From Candidatus Parcubacteria bacterium (GTDB taxonomy: Bacteria > Patescibacteriota > Patescibacteriia > UBA1558 > GWA2-36-10): a DNA stretch of 13,465 nucleotides. Numbering within the stretch: the first letter of the stretch is position 1; each line of letters starts with the position of its first letter. The stretch lies in contig DAOVVF010000003.1 of the NCBI GenBank assembly GCA_030632225.1, forward strand, positions 1-13,465, in the 5' to 3' direction. The notes beneath the pieces were generated by a model. The model ran no database searches. It was not told the DNA's origin and was given only the letters and a program-made list of their open reading frames with translations. Shown here in pieces: positions 6,903 through 13,465 of the stretch. Position numbers and translations under genes: made by a program.

Positions 6903-8075
6903 TTATTTTTTAGTTTTTTCTTCTTTTGTTTTAGTTATAGTTTCTTTTTTCTCTTCTTTATCTTTTTTAGTAGTTTTCTTTTCACCAGCCTTTAAAGATA
7001 GTCCTAAACGATGGTTTTCTGGTTCTATAGTAAGTATAACAAAAGTATAGTCTTTGCCAACAGTAACTACATCTTTAGGATTGTTAATCTTTTTGTCACT
7101 TAGTTCGGAAATATGAACCAAACCATGTATATCATTATCTAATTCGATAAAAGCACCAAAAGGATTTACTTTCAGAACCTTACCTTTAACCTTATCACCC
7201 TTTTTATATTTCTTGGTTACTTCTACCCAAGGATCTTGCTGAAGCTTTTTAATTGATAAAGATACTTTAGTGTTTTCCACATCAATAATTTCAGCTTCAA
7301 CTATATCATTTACTTTTATAATATCTCGGGGATTATCAATTCTTTGCCAAGCTAATTCAGAAATATGAACTAGTCCTTCTAAATTATCACCAAATTCTAC
7401 AAAAGCACCAAAATCAACTACACCAGTTACCTTACCTTTAACTTTGTCACCCACTTTATGTTTAGAAATAGCTTTCTTTTGCTTATCATCCCAAGCAGCT
7501 TTTTCAGAAACAATTAATTTTTCTTCTTTTTCATTAACATCAATTATCTTAGTACGTAAGACTTTGTTAATAAAGCTTTTTAAATGAGTAAGTATCTTAC
7601 TTTTGTCACCACCTTCTATACGAGGATAATGTTCAATAGTTAATTGAGAAACAGGTAAGAAACCAATCACATTACCAATCTTGACCATTAAGCCTCCTTT
7701 GTTAGCGTCAATTACTTTAGAGTCTATTACTTCACCGTCTTTGTATAATTTTTCTAAATTGTCCCAAGCTTTCTTATGGCCAGCTTCACGGAAAGATAAT
7801 TCCATGTAGCCGTTCTCATTATCTAAACCAACTACAGTGGCTGTAGCTTGATCACCTACCTTTAAGCCAGTAGATTCATTTGATTCGTCATAGATTTCTC
7901 GACCTCTGATAACACCAGTAGTAATACCAGCTAGATCAAGATAAATTTCATTTTTAGAAATACTAATAATAGTACCAGTAACTAAATCACCAATTTTTGG
8001 GATTTTTAAAGCCCCATCCTTTTTTAACAAAGTATCCATGGGGTTTTTTACGTCGCTTGTTTTTTCAATTGTCAT
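6903..8075 (-). CDS. rpsA: 30S ribosomal protein S1 (four S1 repeats)
   Basis: 390 aa. S1 binds mRNA and helps dock it on the 30S subunit, which matters where Shine-Dalgarno sequences are weak. Four S1/OB-fold repeats are visible, at about 26-96, 113-192, 207-277 and 293-364. Repeats 3 and 4 are the most canonical (KGKV..V..FGAFVEF...LEGLVHISEL and KGKVLKVNPFGAFIEL...GLVHISEL). The N-terminal extension (1-24) precedes repeat 1, and the tail (365-390) is almost entirely K/E/T. Four repeats match the shorter S1 of Gram-positive and CPR-type bacteria, against six in E. coli. It is the first gene of the operon with ftsH. The start ATG at 8075 is the only reasonable one. Its leader contains two hairpins (separate entry). 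Confidence 0.95.
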   Translation of the reverse strand: MTIEKTSDVKNPMDTLLKKDGALKIPKIGDLVTGTIISISKNEIYLDLAGITTGVIRGREIYDESNESTGLKVGDQATATVVGLDNENGYMELSFREAGHKKAWDNLEKLYKDGEVIDSKVIDANKGGLMVKIGNVIGFLPVSQLTIEHYPRIEGGDKSKILTHLKSFINKVLRTKIIDVNEKEEKLIVSEKAAWDDKQKKAISKHKVGDKVKGKVTGVVDFGAFVEFGDNLEGLVHISELAWQRIDNPRDIIKVNDIVEAEIIDVENTKVSLSIKKLQQDPWVEVTKKYKKGDKVKGKVLKVNPFGAFIELDNDIHGLVHISELSDKKINNPKDVVTVGKDYTFVILTIEPENHRLGLSLKAGEKKTTKKDKEEKKETITKTKEEKTKK

Positions 8076-8083
8076 TAATTATT

Positions 8084-8137
8084 AAATAGTTAGCCCTATT
8101 TAGAGCCTCCAAAGAGCTATCCCAACCTTCTTTGGAG
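8084..8137 (-). promoter_or_regulatory. Structured 5' leader of rpsA (two hairpins)
   Basis: Read on the - strand, the rpsA leader has a perfect 8-bp stem CTCCAAAG / CTTTGGAG (8137-8130 with 8114-8107) enclosing a 15-nt loop. A 6-bp stem AAATAG / CTATTT (8101-8096 with 8089-8084) lies just before the ATG at 8075. The 3' arm of the first hairpin and the bases after it contain GGAGG, the best Shine-Dalgarno-like string nearby, but it is about 30 nt from the ATG. S1 represses its own mRNA in E. coli; that a similar control works here is inference. Confidence 0.4.
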
Positions 8138-8166
8138 TAAGAGTTAATTAATTGAATAGCTGACTT

Positions 8167-8195
8167 ACATTAACATAAATTGAGAAAAAAATCAA
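8167..8195 (-). promoter_or_regulatory. Possible promoter of the rpsA-ftsH operon
   Basis: Reading the - strand: TTGATT (-35, complement of 8190-8195), a 17-nt spacer ending TGT, then TAATGT (-10, complement of 8167-8172). The -10 is weak (3 of 6) but preceded by an extended-type TG. It would give a leader of about 85 nt carrying both hairpins. Other AT-rich hexamers nearby could serve instead. Confidence 0.35.
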
Positions 8196-8265
8196 GTCTT
8201 TAGGAACTAGATTTTTTTTGTTGAAAAAACCCCTATTTTTTAGCCTTTTTAGCCTGTTTTTTATC

Positions 8266-8294
8266 TTTACTTTTAGCTGTTTTTATGCTAAAAT
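8266..8294 (+). promoter_or_regulatory. Probable promoter of the MBL-103aa-gyrA-ruvB operon
   Basis: TTTACT (8266-8271), a 17-nt spacer ending TGC (extended -10 TG at 8286-8287), then TAAAAT (8289-8294). The start would be near 8301, about 31 nt before the ATG at 8332. This placement also argues that translation begins at 8332 and not at the upstream in-frame TTG at 8218. A 9-bp tandem direct repeat TTTTTAGCC (8237-8254) lies just upstream. Confidence 0.6.
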
Positions 8295-8331
8295 TAAAGC
8301 GTTTTCAAGACAATTAAAACAGGGTAAAAAT

Positions 8332-8940
8332 ATGACTATTTCATGGCTTGGTTTCAACTATTTTAAGGTACAAAACACACAACGTACCTTGCTCTTTAAT
8401 CCATATGGTTTAGATAAAAAAACTAAATTCTACAAATCAAAGGCAGATTTAGTTTTGTTTACAGACAGTACTAAAGTAGCCAGTACCAGTGTTGATAGTA
8501 ATGCTTTGGTAATAGATTCTCCTGGAGAGTATGAAGCTAGTAATATTTTTGTTTATGGTCGTCAGGTAAGGAAGGATAATAATATTTATCTAGTTACTCT
8601 TGATGATATAAAGATAGCTTTCTTAGGAGAGTATAATCATCAGGAATTATCTAATGGTGATGCAGAGTTAATAGAAGGAGCTGATATTTTGATATTGCCA
8701 GTTGGTGGTGGTGAATTAAGTACAGCTAAAGAAGCCAATAAGATTATTAGTAGAGTAGAACCAAGAGTAGTTATTCCTAGTTGTCATTCAGCTGGTAGCG
8801 GTAAATTAAAAACAGACAGCGTGACAGATTTTGTTAAAGAGTTTGGAGTTAAGCCAGAGGAAATGGATAAGTTTAAAGTTAAGAAAAGTGATTTACAACA
8901 GGAAGAAGTTAAGTTAATTGTATTAAAAGCTTTAAAATGA
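8332..8940 (+). CDS. Metallo-beta-lactamase-fold protein lacking the metal-binding residues
   Basis: 202 aa with the layout of the small Zn-hydrolase-like MBL family: ISWLGFNYFKV start, LLFNPYG, ADLVLFT strand (38-44), SPGEYEASNIFVYG (63-76), NIYLV.LDDIKIAFLGEYN (84-102), ADILILPVGGG (117-127) and EPRVVIPSCHS (143-153). The metal ligands are gone: the HxHxDH site reads DSTKVA (45-50), the usual HLGD reads FLGE (97-100), and the usual IPxH reads IPSC (148-151). It is therefore probably not a metal-dependent hydrolase and may be a binding or scaffolding protein; this is inferred from recalled family motifs. Start ATG 8332 is chosen because an AGGG lies 7 nt upstream, a promoter precedes it and the family normally begins 'I.WLG'. 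The TTG at 8218 would add a hydrophobic leader. The stop overlaps the next gene by 4 nt (ATGA). Confidence 0.85.
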   Translation: MTISWLGFNYFKVQNTQRTLLFNPYGLDKKTKFYKSKADLVLFTDSTKVASTSVDSNALVIDSPGEYEASNIFVYGRQVRKDNNIYLVTLDDIKIAFLGEYNHQELSNGDAELIEGADILILPVGGGELSTAKEANKIISRVEPRVVIPSCHSAGSGKLKTDSVTDFVKEFGVKPEEMDKFKVKKSDLQQEEVKLIVLKALK

Positions 8941-9248
8941 TTTTTCTTTTAAATAATAAAAGTAAAATGATGCTCTTGTATATATTAGCTTTTGTTTTTA
9001 CCGGAGCTATAGTTTACCAATGGGCTAAATTTAATCCTTTTGCTGAAGTAGCTTCTGTTGAAAATGATCAATTCTTTGCTCAGATTGGATTTACAGCTGA
9101 AGATACTATTGAAGATATACAGAATAATGTAGATTTAGGAAAAATAGAGATTAGTAATTTAAAGAATGAATTAGAAAGACAAGCTAAGCAGGAAGCTTTA
9201 TTAGAAGAAGTCAAAAACTATTTTAATACAACTTCAAGCGAAGAATAA
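8937..9248 (+). CDS. Small single-span membrane protein with coiled-coil tail, upstream of gyrA
   Basis: 103 aa, family not recognised. It has a basic N-terminus (NNKSK), one hydrophobic segment (about 11-28, [19 protein letters not shown]), then a soluble part ending in a strongly charged heptad-like helix (about 66-96, [20 protein letters not shown] onward) and a polar acidic tail. This suggests an N-terminal anchor with the rest outside, or else a signal anchor. The start at 8937 overlaps the MBL stop codon (ATGA), a sign of translational coupling; internal ATGs at 8967 and 8970 are alternatives just before the membrane segment. Its stop is 5 nt before the gyrA ATG. Tight packing between the MBL gene and gyrA makes it a true operon member. 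Confidence 0.8.
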   Translation: MIFLLNNKSKMMLLYILAFVFTGAIVYQWAKFNPFAEVASVENDQFFAQIGFTAEDTIEDIQNNVDLGKIEISNLKNELERQAKQEALLEEVKNYFNTTSSEE

Positions 9249-9253
9249 ATAAT

Positions 9254-11761
9254 ATGCCAAAGAAAAAGAAAGAAAGTAAACTTAAAAAGGTAGCTACTAA
9301 AGTTAAAGTAGAAGAGAATAACAACAATGGCAAGACAGAGCCTTTGTCTATTGTTGAAGAAATGAGAAGCTCATACATTGATTATGCTATGAGTGTTATT
9401 GTTCAGCGAGCCTTACCTGATGTTAGAGACGGTCTTAAGCCAGTTCATCGTCGCATTCTTTATGCTATGTGGACTATTGGCTTAAGGCATAGTGCTAAAT
9501 TTAGAAAATCAGCTACTGTAGTTGGTGAAGTATTAGGTAAATACCATCCTCATGGTGATACTGCTGTTTATGATTCCATGGTTAGAATGGCGCAAGATTT
9601 TTCTATGCGCTATATGCTAGTTAATGGTCAAGGTAACTTTGGCTCTATGGATGGTGATGGTGCTGCTGCTATGAGATATACAGAGGCTAAGTTACAAGCT
9701 TTAGCTGAAGAATTACTATTTGATATTGAAAAGAATACAGTTGATTTTGTGCCTAATTATGATGGAGCCCATAAAGAGCCTAAAGTGTTGCCAGCAAAAT
9801 TACCTAACTTACTGTTAAATGGTACCACCGGTATTGCAGTTGGTATGGCTACTAATATACCACCCCATAACCTAGGCGAGTTAATTGATGCTATTACTTT
9901 AATAATTGAGCAACCAGAAGTTAGTATTGATGATCTATTAGAGCATGTTAAAGGCCCTGATTTCCCTACAGGAGGACTTATATACAGTATAGAGGACATT
10001 AAGGCAGCTTATGCTACTGGACGTGGTGGTATTGCTATGAGAGGCCAAGCTGAAATTATTGAAAGCAGAACTGATCAATTTGATATTATAATCTCTTCTA
10101 TCCCTTTTCAGGTTAACAAGGCTAATCTATTAGAAAAGATTGCTTTGTTAGTTAAAGATAAGAAGATAGACGGTATTAAAGATTTAAGGGATGAATCTGA
10201 TAAAGATGGAGTTAGAATAGTAATTGAATTAAAGAAAGACGCCTATCCTAAGAAGGTTTTGAATAATCTCTACAAGCACACTCAATTGCAGGAAAAATTT
10301 CATGTTAATATGCTAGCTTTGATTGATGCTATTCAACCCAGAGTTTTAAATTTAAAAACAATTCTAGAAGAATATATTAAGCATCGTCAGATAGTAGTAA
10401 CTAGACGTACTCAATTTGAGTTAGATAAAGCTAAAGATAGAGCGCATATTTTAGAAGGATTAAAGAAAGCTTTAGATAAGATAGATGCTGTTATAAAAAC
10501 AATTAGAGCTTCTAAAGATAAAGAAGTAGCTAAAGTTAACTTAATGAAGAAGTTTAAGTTAACTGCCAGACAGGCTGTAGCTATTCTAGAAATGAAGTTA
10601 CAGAGCTTAGCTAACCTAGAAAGACAAAAATTACTGGATGAGCTAAAAGAAAAACTTAAGATTATTAAAGGTTTAACAGCTATTCTAAAGAGTAAATCTA
10701 AGGTACTTAAGATTATAAAAAGCGAACTAGTAGAGTTAAAGAATAAGTTTGCTGACCCAAGAAGAACCAAGGTTGTTAAATCAGCAGTTGATAAAATGAC
10801 CACAGAAGATTTAATACCTAATGAAGCTACGGTAGTTACTTTAACTCACGATGGATATATTAAACGAGTATCACCAGAGACCTTCCGTACGCAAGGTAGA
10901 GGCGGTAAAGGAGTAATTGGTTTAACTACTAAAGAACAGGATGAGGTAAAATTATTCTTTGCGGCTAATACTCATGCTGATTTAATGTTCTTTACTACTA
11001 AAGGTAGAGTTTTCCAATTAAAGACATACGAAATACCTCAGCAATCTAGAACAGCTAAAGGACAGAATATAGTTAACTTCCTACAATTATCTCCAGAAGA
11101 AAAAGTTTCTTCAGTATTACATAGTGAAGATTTAGCACCTTTCAAATATTTAGTTATGGTTACTAAGAATGGTGTTATTAAGAGAGTAGAACTAAGTCAG
11201 TTTTCTAATGTCCGTCGTTCTGGATTAATAGCTATTAAGCTAAAGAAAGATGATGTCTTGAATTGGATTAGACCTTCTGCTGGTAAAGATGATATTATGT
11301 TAATTACCACTGGCGGACAGTCTATTAGATTTAAAGAAAAAGGTGTTAGATCTATGGGTAGATCTGCCGCAGGTGTCAGAGGTATTAGACTAAAGAAAGA
11401 TGACCAGGTAATTGGTGTTGATTTAATTCCAGAAGGCAAGCCAGAAAAAGACGAACAGTTACTAGTAGTAACTAGCAATGGTTTTGGTAAGCGTACTAAT
11501 TTAAAAGCCTACAAAGTACAAGGTAGAGGTGGTTCTGGTATAAAAACAGCTCAGATAACTACTAAGACTGGTAATATATCTTCTGCTAAGATTGTTAGCT
11601 CTAAGGTAGAGTCTGAAGATATGATTATAATATCCAGAAAAGGGCAAGTTATACGTTTACCTATTAAATCTGTTAATATACTAGGTAGAGCTACTCAAGG
11701 AGTAAGATTAATGAGATTCAAGGATCCTAGTGATCAAACCTCTTCAGTAACTTTTATATAA
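9254..11761 (+). CDS. gyrA: DNA gyrase subunit A
   Basis: 835-aa type IIA topoisomerase subunit that cuts and rejoins DNA; with GyrB it introduces negative supercoils. After a lysine-rich extension (residues 3-18) the breakage-reunion domain starts at [33 protein letters not shown]. The quinolone region [26 protein letters not shown] has T103 and D107 at the E. coli S83 and D87 positions. The catalytic tyrosine is Y142 in MRYTEAKL. A tower and coiled-coil region with many lysines follows (about 370-510), then a six-blade beta-pinwheel CTD. GyrA-box QGRGGKG (547-553, nt 10892-10912) marks gyrase rather than topoisomerase IV ParC. Related strands GRGGSGIK and [12 protein letters not shown] are visible later. 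gyrB is not in the window. ATG 9254 is 5 nt after the preceding stop; no Shine-Dalgarno. Confidence 0.98.
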   Translation: MPKKKKESKLKKVATKVKVEENNNNGKTEPLSIVEEMRSSYIDYAMSVIVQRALPDVRDGLKPVHRRILYAMWTIGLRHSAKFRKSATVVGEVLGKYHPHGDTAVYDSMVRMAQDFSMRYMLVNGQGNFGSMDGDGAAAMRYTEAKLQALAEELLFDIEKNTVDFVPNYDGAHKEPKVLPAKLPNLLLNGTTGIAVGMATNIPPHNLGELIDAITLIIEQPEVSIDDLLEHVKGPDFPTGGLIYSIEDIKAAYATGRGGIAMRGQAEIIESRTDQFDIIISSIPFQVNKANLLEKIALLVKDKKIDGIKDLRDESDKDGVRIVIELKKDAYPKKVLNNLYKHTQLQEKFHVNMLALIDAIQPRVLNLKTILEEYIKHRQIVVTRRTQFELDKAKDRAHILEGLKKALDKIDAVIKTIRASKDKEVAKVNLMKKFKLTARQAVAILEMKLQSLANLERQKLLDELKEKLKIIKGLTAILKSKSKVLKIIKSELVELKNKFADPRRTKVVKSAVDKMTTEDLIPNEATVVTLTHDGYIKRVSPETFRTQGRGGKGVIGLTTKEQDEVKLFFAANTHADLMFFTTKGRVFQLKTYEIPQQSRTAKGQNIVNFLQLSPEEKVSSVLHSEDLAPFKYLVMVTKNGVIKRVELSQFSNVRRSGLIAIKLKKDDVLNWIRPSAGKDDIMLITTGGQSIRFKEKGVRSMGRSAAGVRGIRLKKDDQVIGVDLIPEGKPEKDEQLLVVTSNGFGKRTNLKAYKVQGRGGSGIKTAQITTKTGNISSAKIVSSKVESEDMIIISRKGQVIRLPIKSVNILGRATQGVRLMRFKDPSDQTSSVTFI

Positions 11762-11771
11762 TAAATGAACC

Positions 11772-12785
11772 ATGGAAGATAGAGTAATATCAGCTAAAGA
11801 ACAGGGGGGTGATAAGAGTTGGGATTTAACTTTAAGGCCACAGACTTTTAATGAGTACGTTGGTCAGAACCAAGTTAAGTCTAACTTAGATATTGTTCTC
11901 AAAGCAGCTAAAGGCAGAGGAGAACCCTTAGATCATGTCTTGTTATTCGGACCTCCAGGTTTAGGTAAAACTACTTTAGCTCATATCATAGCTAAAGAGA
12001 TGGGGGCTGGTATAAAAGTAACATCTGGTCCAGCTATTTCTAAAGCGGGTGATCTAGCGGCTATTATTACTAACCTACAAGACGGTGATATTTTATTTAT
12101 AGATGAAATACATAGATTAAATAAAACAATAGAAGAGATCCTCTATCCTGCTATGGAAGATTTTGCTTTAGATATTGTTTTAGGCAAAGGACCTTCTGCT
12201 CAGATATTAAGATTAGATTTACCTAAGTTTACTTTAATAGGAGCTACTACCAGATATAATTTACTTTCTTCTCCTTTACGAGATAGATTTGGTGTTACTT
12301 CCAGACTTGATTTCTATAATGAGCAAGAACTCTCAGCTATTATAAAACGTTCTGCCGGTATATTAAGTGTTGGTATAGATGACAGCTCTAGAAATGAGAT
12401 AGCTGGACGTAGCAGAGCTACTCCAAGAATTGCTAACAGGATATTAAAAAGAGTCAGAGATTATGCTCAGGTAAAAGCTGATGGTAATGTTGATATGAAG
12501 TTAACCAAAGAAGCTTTAGAACTTATGGCCATTGATAAGTATGGTTTAGATGATTTAGATAGAAGATTACTATCAGTAATAGTAGAGAATTTTAAAGGAG
12601 GACCAATTGGTTTAAATACTTTAGCGGCAGCTGTACAGGAAGAAGCAGGTACTATTGAAGAAATCTTTGAACCATATTTAATGCAGTTAGGTTTCTTAGC
12701 ACGTACTCCTAAGGGTAGAGTAGCTACAGAAAAAACCTACAAGTATTTAGGTATTGAAAGACCGGAGGGTAATAAATTGTTTTAA
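11772..12785 (+). CDS. ruvB: Holliday junction branch migration ATPase RuvB
   Basis: 337-aa AAA+ motor that, with RuvA, drives branch migration of Holliday junctions during recombination and repair. The N-terminus has [12 protein letters not shown] (21-32), then Walker A GPPGLGKT (60-67), Walker B FIDEIHR (109-115), sensor 1 GATTR (157-161), the arginine-finger segment SPLRDRFG (167-174), sensor 2 region [11 protein letters not shown] (215-225), and the C-terminal winged helix ending [13 protein letters not shown]. Length is normal. It starts 10 nt after the gyrA stop; an ATG at 11765 is in another frame and ends after five codons, so 11772 is used. ruvA and ruvC are not adjacent here, unlike the ruvAB arrangement of many bacteria. 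It probably belongs to the gyrA operon. Confidence 0.98.
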   Translation: MEDRVISAKEQGGDKSWDLTLRPQTFNEYVGQNQVKSNLDIVLKAAKGRGEPLDHVLLFGPPGLGKTTLAHIIAKEMGAGIKVTSGPAISKAGDLAAIITNLQDGDILFIDEIHRLNKTIEEILYPAMEDFALDIVLGKGPSAQILRLDLPKFTLIGATTRYNLLSSPLRDRFGVTSRLDFYNEQELSAIIKRSAGILSVGIDDSSRNEIAGRSRATPRIANRILKRVRDYAQVKADGNVDMKLTKEALELMAIDKYGLDDLDRRLLSVIVENFKGGPIGLNTLAAAVQEEAGTIEEIFEPYLMQLGFLARTPKGRVATEKTYKYLGIERPEGNKLF

Positions 12786-12804
12786 TATGAAAAATTAGAG
12801 TTGT

Positions 12805-13465
12805 ATGATAATTAAGAATGAGCACGCCCTTATTTTGTTTATTATTTTTGTAATAGCTGTTTTTGTACGTATTTATCCTATTAATTATAGTCCAGAAGAA
12901 TATAAATATGGCTTAGGCCCTTTTGGAGATTCTGTAATGTATCATCAGATAGCGTATAATATATACAGTGGTAATGGTTTTGTAAGTTCCGATAATGGCG
13001 ATCCAGAAATTTTTCGTGGCCCTAGCTACCCTTTATTTCTAGCTGGTATTTATAAAATATTTGGGGATAAGGAAGCTATGCAGTCTCTAGATACTTGGTA
13101 TATTAATTGGGATAGAGTTCGTATTGTCCAAGCTATTCTAGATGCTTTAATCTGCATTTTAGTTTTTTTAATTGTTAGGACTGTTTATACCAGAAAAACT
13201 TGGCCAGCTCTTTTAGCGGCTTTGATATATTGTTTCAGCTGGTATAATATTTATTATACCAGAACTATTTTAACAGAATCGTTATCTGCCTTCTTACTTA
13301 CTTTATTTATTTTGTTTACTGTATTAGCTTTAAAGAGAAGTAAATTCTATTGGTGGATTTTAGTAGGTTTATTTTTAGGAATGCTAATTTTAAACAGGCC
13401 GGAGTATCTATTATTCATACCCTTATTAATAGCTTATATATTTTTCTATTTCAGTCATTATCTTC
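12805..13465 (+). CDS. GT-C membrane glycosyltransferase, GT39/ArnT-like, 3'-truncated
   Basis: The first 220 codons of a polytopic membrane protein that runs off the window end. It starts with a signal-anchor type hydrophobic helix (about 9-27). A large first loop follows with GDSVMYHQIAYNIYSGNGF and FRGPSYPLFLAGIYKIFG, the pattern expected of PMT/ArnT-like enzymes that move a sugar from a lipid carrier onto an acceptor outside the membrane; the aspartate in GDSVMYH is the candidate catalytic base. Further segments lie at about 106-125, 134-170 and 182-220, with YYTRTILTESLSAFL and NRPEYLLF also typical. Start ATG 12805 is chosen because its first residues lead straight into the membrane helix. 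The gene lies 19 nt after ruvB with no terminator between, so read-through is likely. Substrate and acceptor cannot be told. Confidence 0.85.
   Translation, partial: MIIKNEHALILFIIFVIAVFVRIYPINYSPEEYKYGLGPFGDSVMYHQIAYNIYSGNGFVSSDNGDPEIFRGPSYPLFLAGIYKIFGDKEAMQSLDTWYINWDRVRIVQAILDALICILVFLIVRTVYTRKTWPALLAALIYCFSWYNIYYTRTILTESLSAFLLTLFILFTVLALKRSKFYWWILVGLFLGMLILNRPEYLLFIPLLIAYIFFYFSHYL

Noticed and set aside
8237..8254. Tandem 9-bp direct repeat TTTTTAGCC just upstream of the MBL promoter.
   Set aside because: Only two copies in T-rich DNA; too little to call an operator, so it is only mentioned with the promoter.
8218..8331. In-frame TTG start that would give the MBL-fold protein a hydrophobic, lipobox-like leader (FTFSCF).
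   Set aside because: A promoter with extended -10 lies inside this stretch (8266-8294), an AGGG precedes ATG 8332, and the family begins near 'I.WLG'. The hydrophobic look comes from T-rich non-coding DNA.
10411..10803. 130-codon antisense open frame inside gyrA.
   Set aside because: It lies fully inside the conserved GyrA coding region and has a leucine/serine-rich mirror composition.
1..13465. Possible recoding of UGA as glycine, as in some CPR lineages.
   Set aside because: No long frame has internal UGA, glycines use GGN, and the MBL frame ends at UGA at the expected length.
1..13465. Search for tRNA, rRNA, CRISPR, transposon or phage features.
   Set aside because: No cloverleaf, repeat-spacer pattern, transposase or integrase motif was seen by eye on either strand.

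Overview
This window is an AT-rich, densely packed bacterial chromosome segment. It holds ten protein-coding genes, two of them cut by the window edges. Gene style suggests a Candidate Phyla Radiation (Patescibacteria/Parcubacteria-like) genome: compact proteins, very short gaps, A-rich leaders almost without Shine-Dalgarno sequences, a four-repeat ribosomal protein S1, and a metallo-beta-lactamase-fold protein plus a small membrane protein in front of gyrA. This placement is an inference from the sequence alone. No gene is interrupted by in-frame UGA codons, so the standard bacterial code fits.

Layout. (1) Positions 3-1880 (+) hold the 3' two-thirds of valS, which carries an apparent ASCH-domain insertion in its catalytic region. 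(2) A symmetrical terminator separates it from convergent pilB (1917-3650, -), a stand-alone type IV pilus ATPase gene with a near-consensus promoter. (3) A polytopic membrane protein gene (3740-4705, -) has its own promoter and terminator. (4) The operon rpsA - ftsH - 76-aa gene (8075 down to 4823, -) ends at a strong hairpin and starts behind a potentially structured leader. (5) From a divergent promoter region (about 8076-8331), a + strand operon runs: degenerate MBL-fold protein (8332-8940), 103-aa membrane/coiled-coil protein (8937-9248), gyrA (9254-11761), ruvB (11772-12785), and the start of a GT-C/GT39-type membrane glycosyltransferase (12805-window end).

Functionally this is mostly housekeeping: tRNA charging, translation initiation (S1), membrane protein quality control (FtsH), DNA supercoiling (gyrase A), Holliday-junction migration (RuvB), and cell-surface functions (pilus motor, lipid-linked sugar transfer). 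There are no tRNA or rRNA genes, CRISPR arrays, insertion sequences or phage genes that I can see. No stretch over 300 bases lacks a gene; the longest gap is the divergent 8076-8331 region.

The item most worth a second look is the RNA-binding/amidohydrolase-type ASCH domain embedded inside valyl-tRNA synthetase. Next are the MBL-fold protein that has lost its metal ligands beside gyrA, and the hairpins in the rpsA leader.
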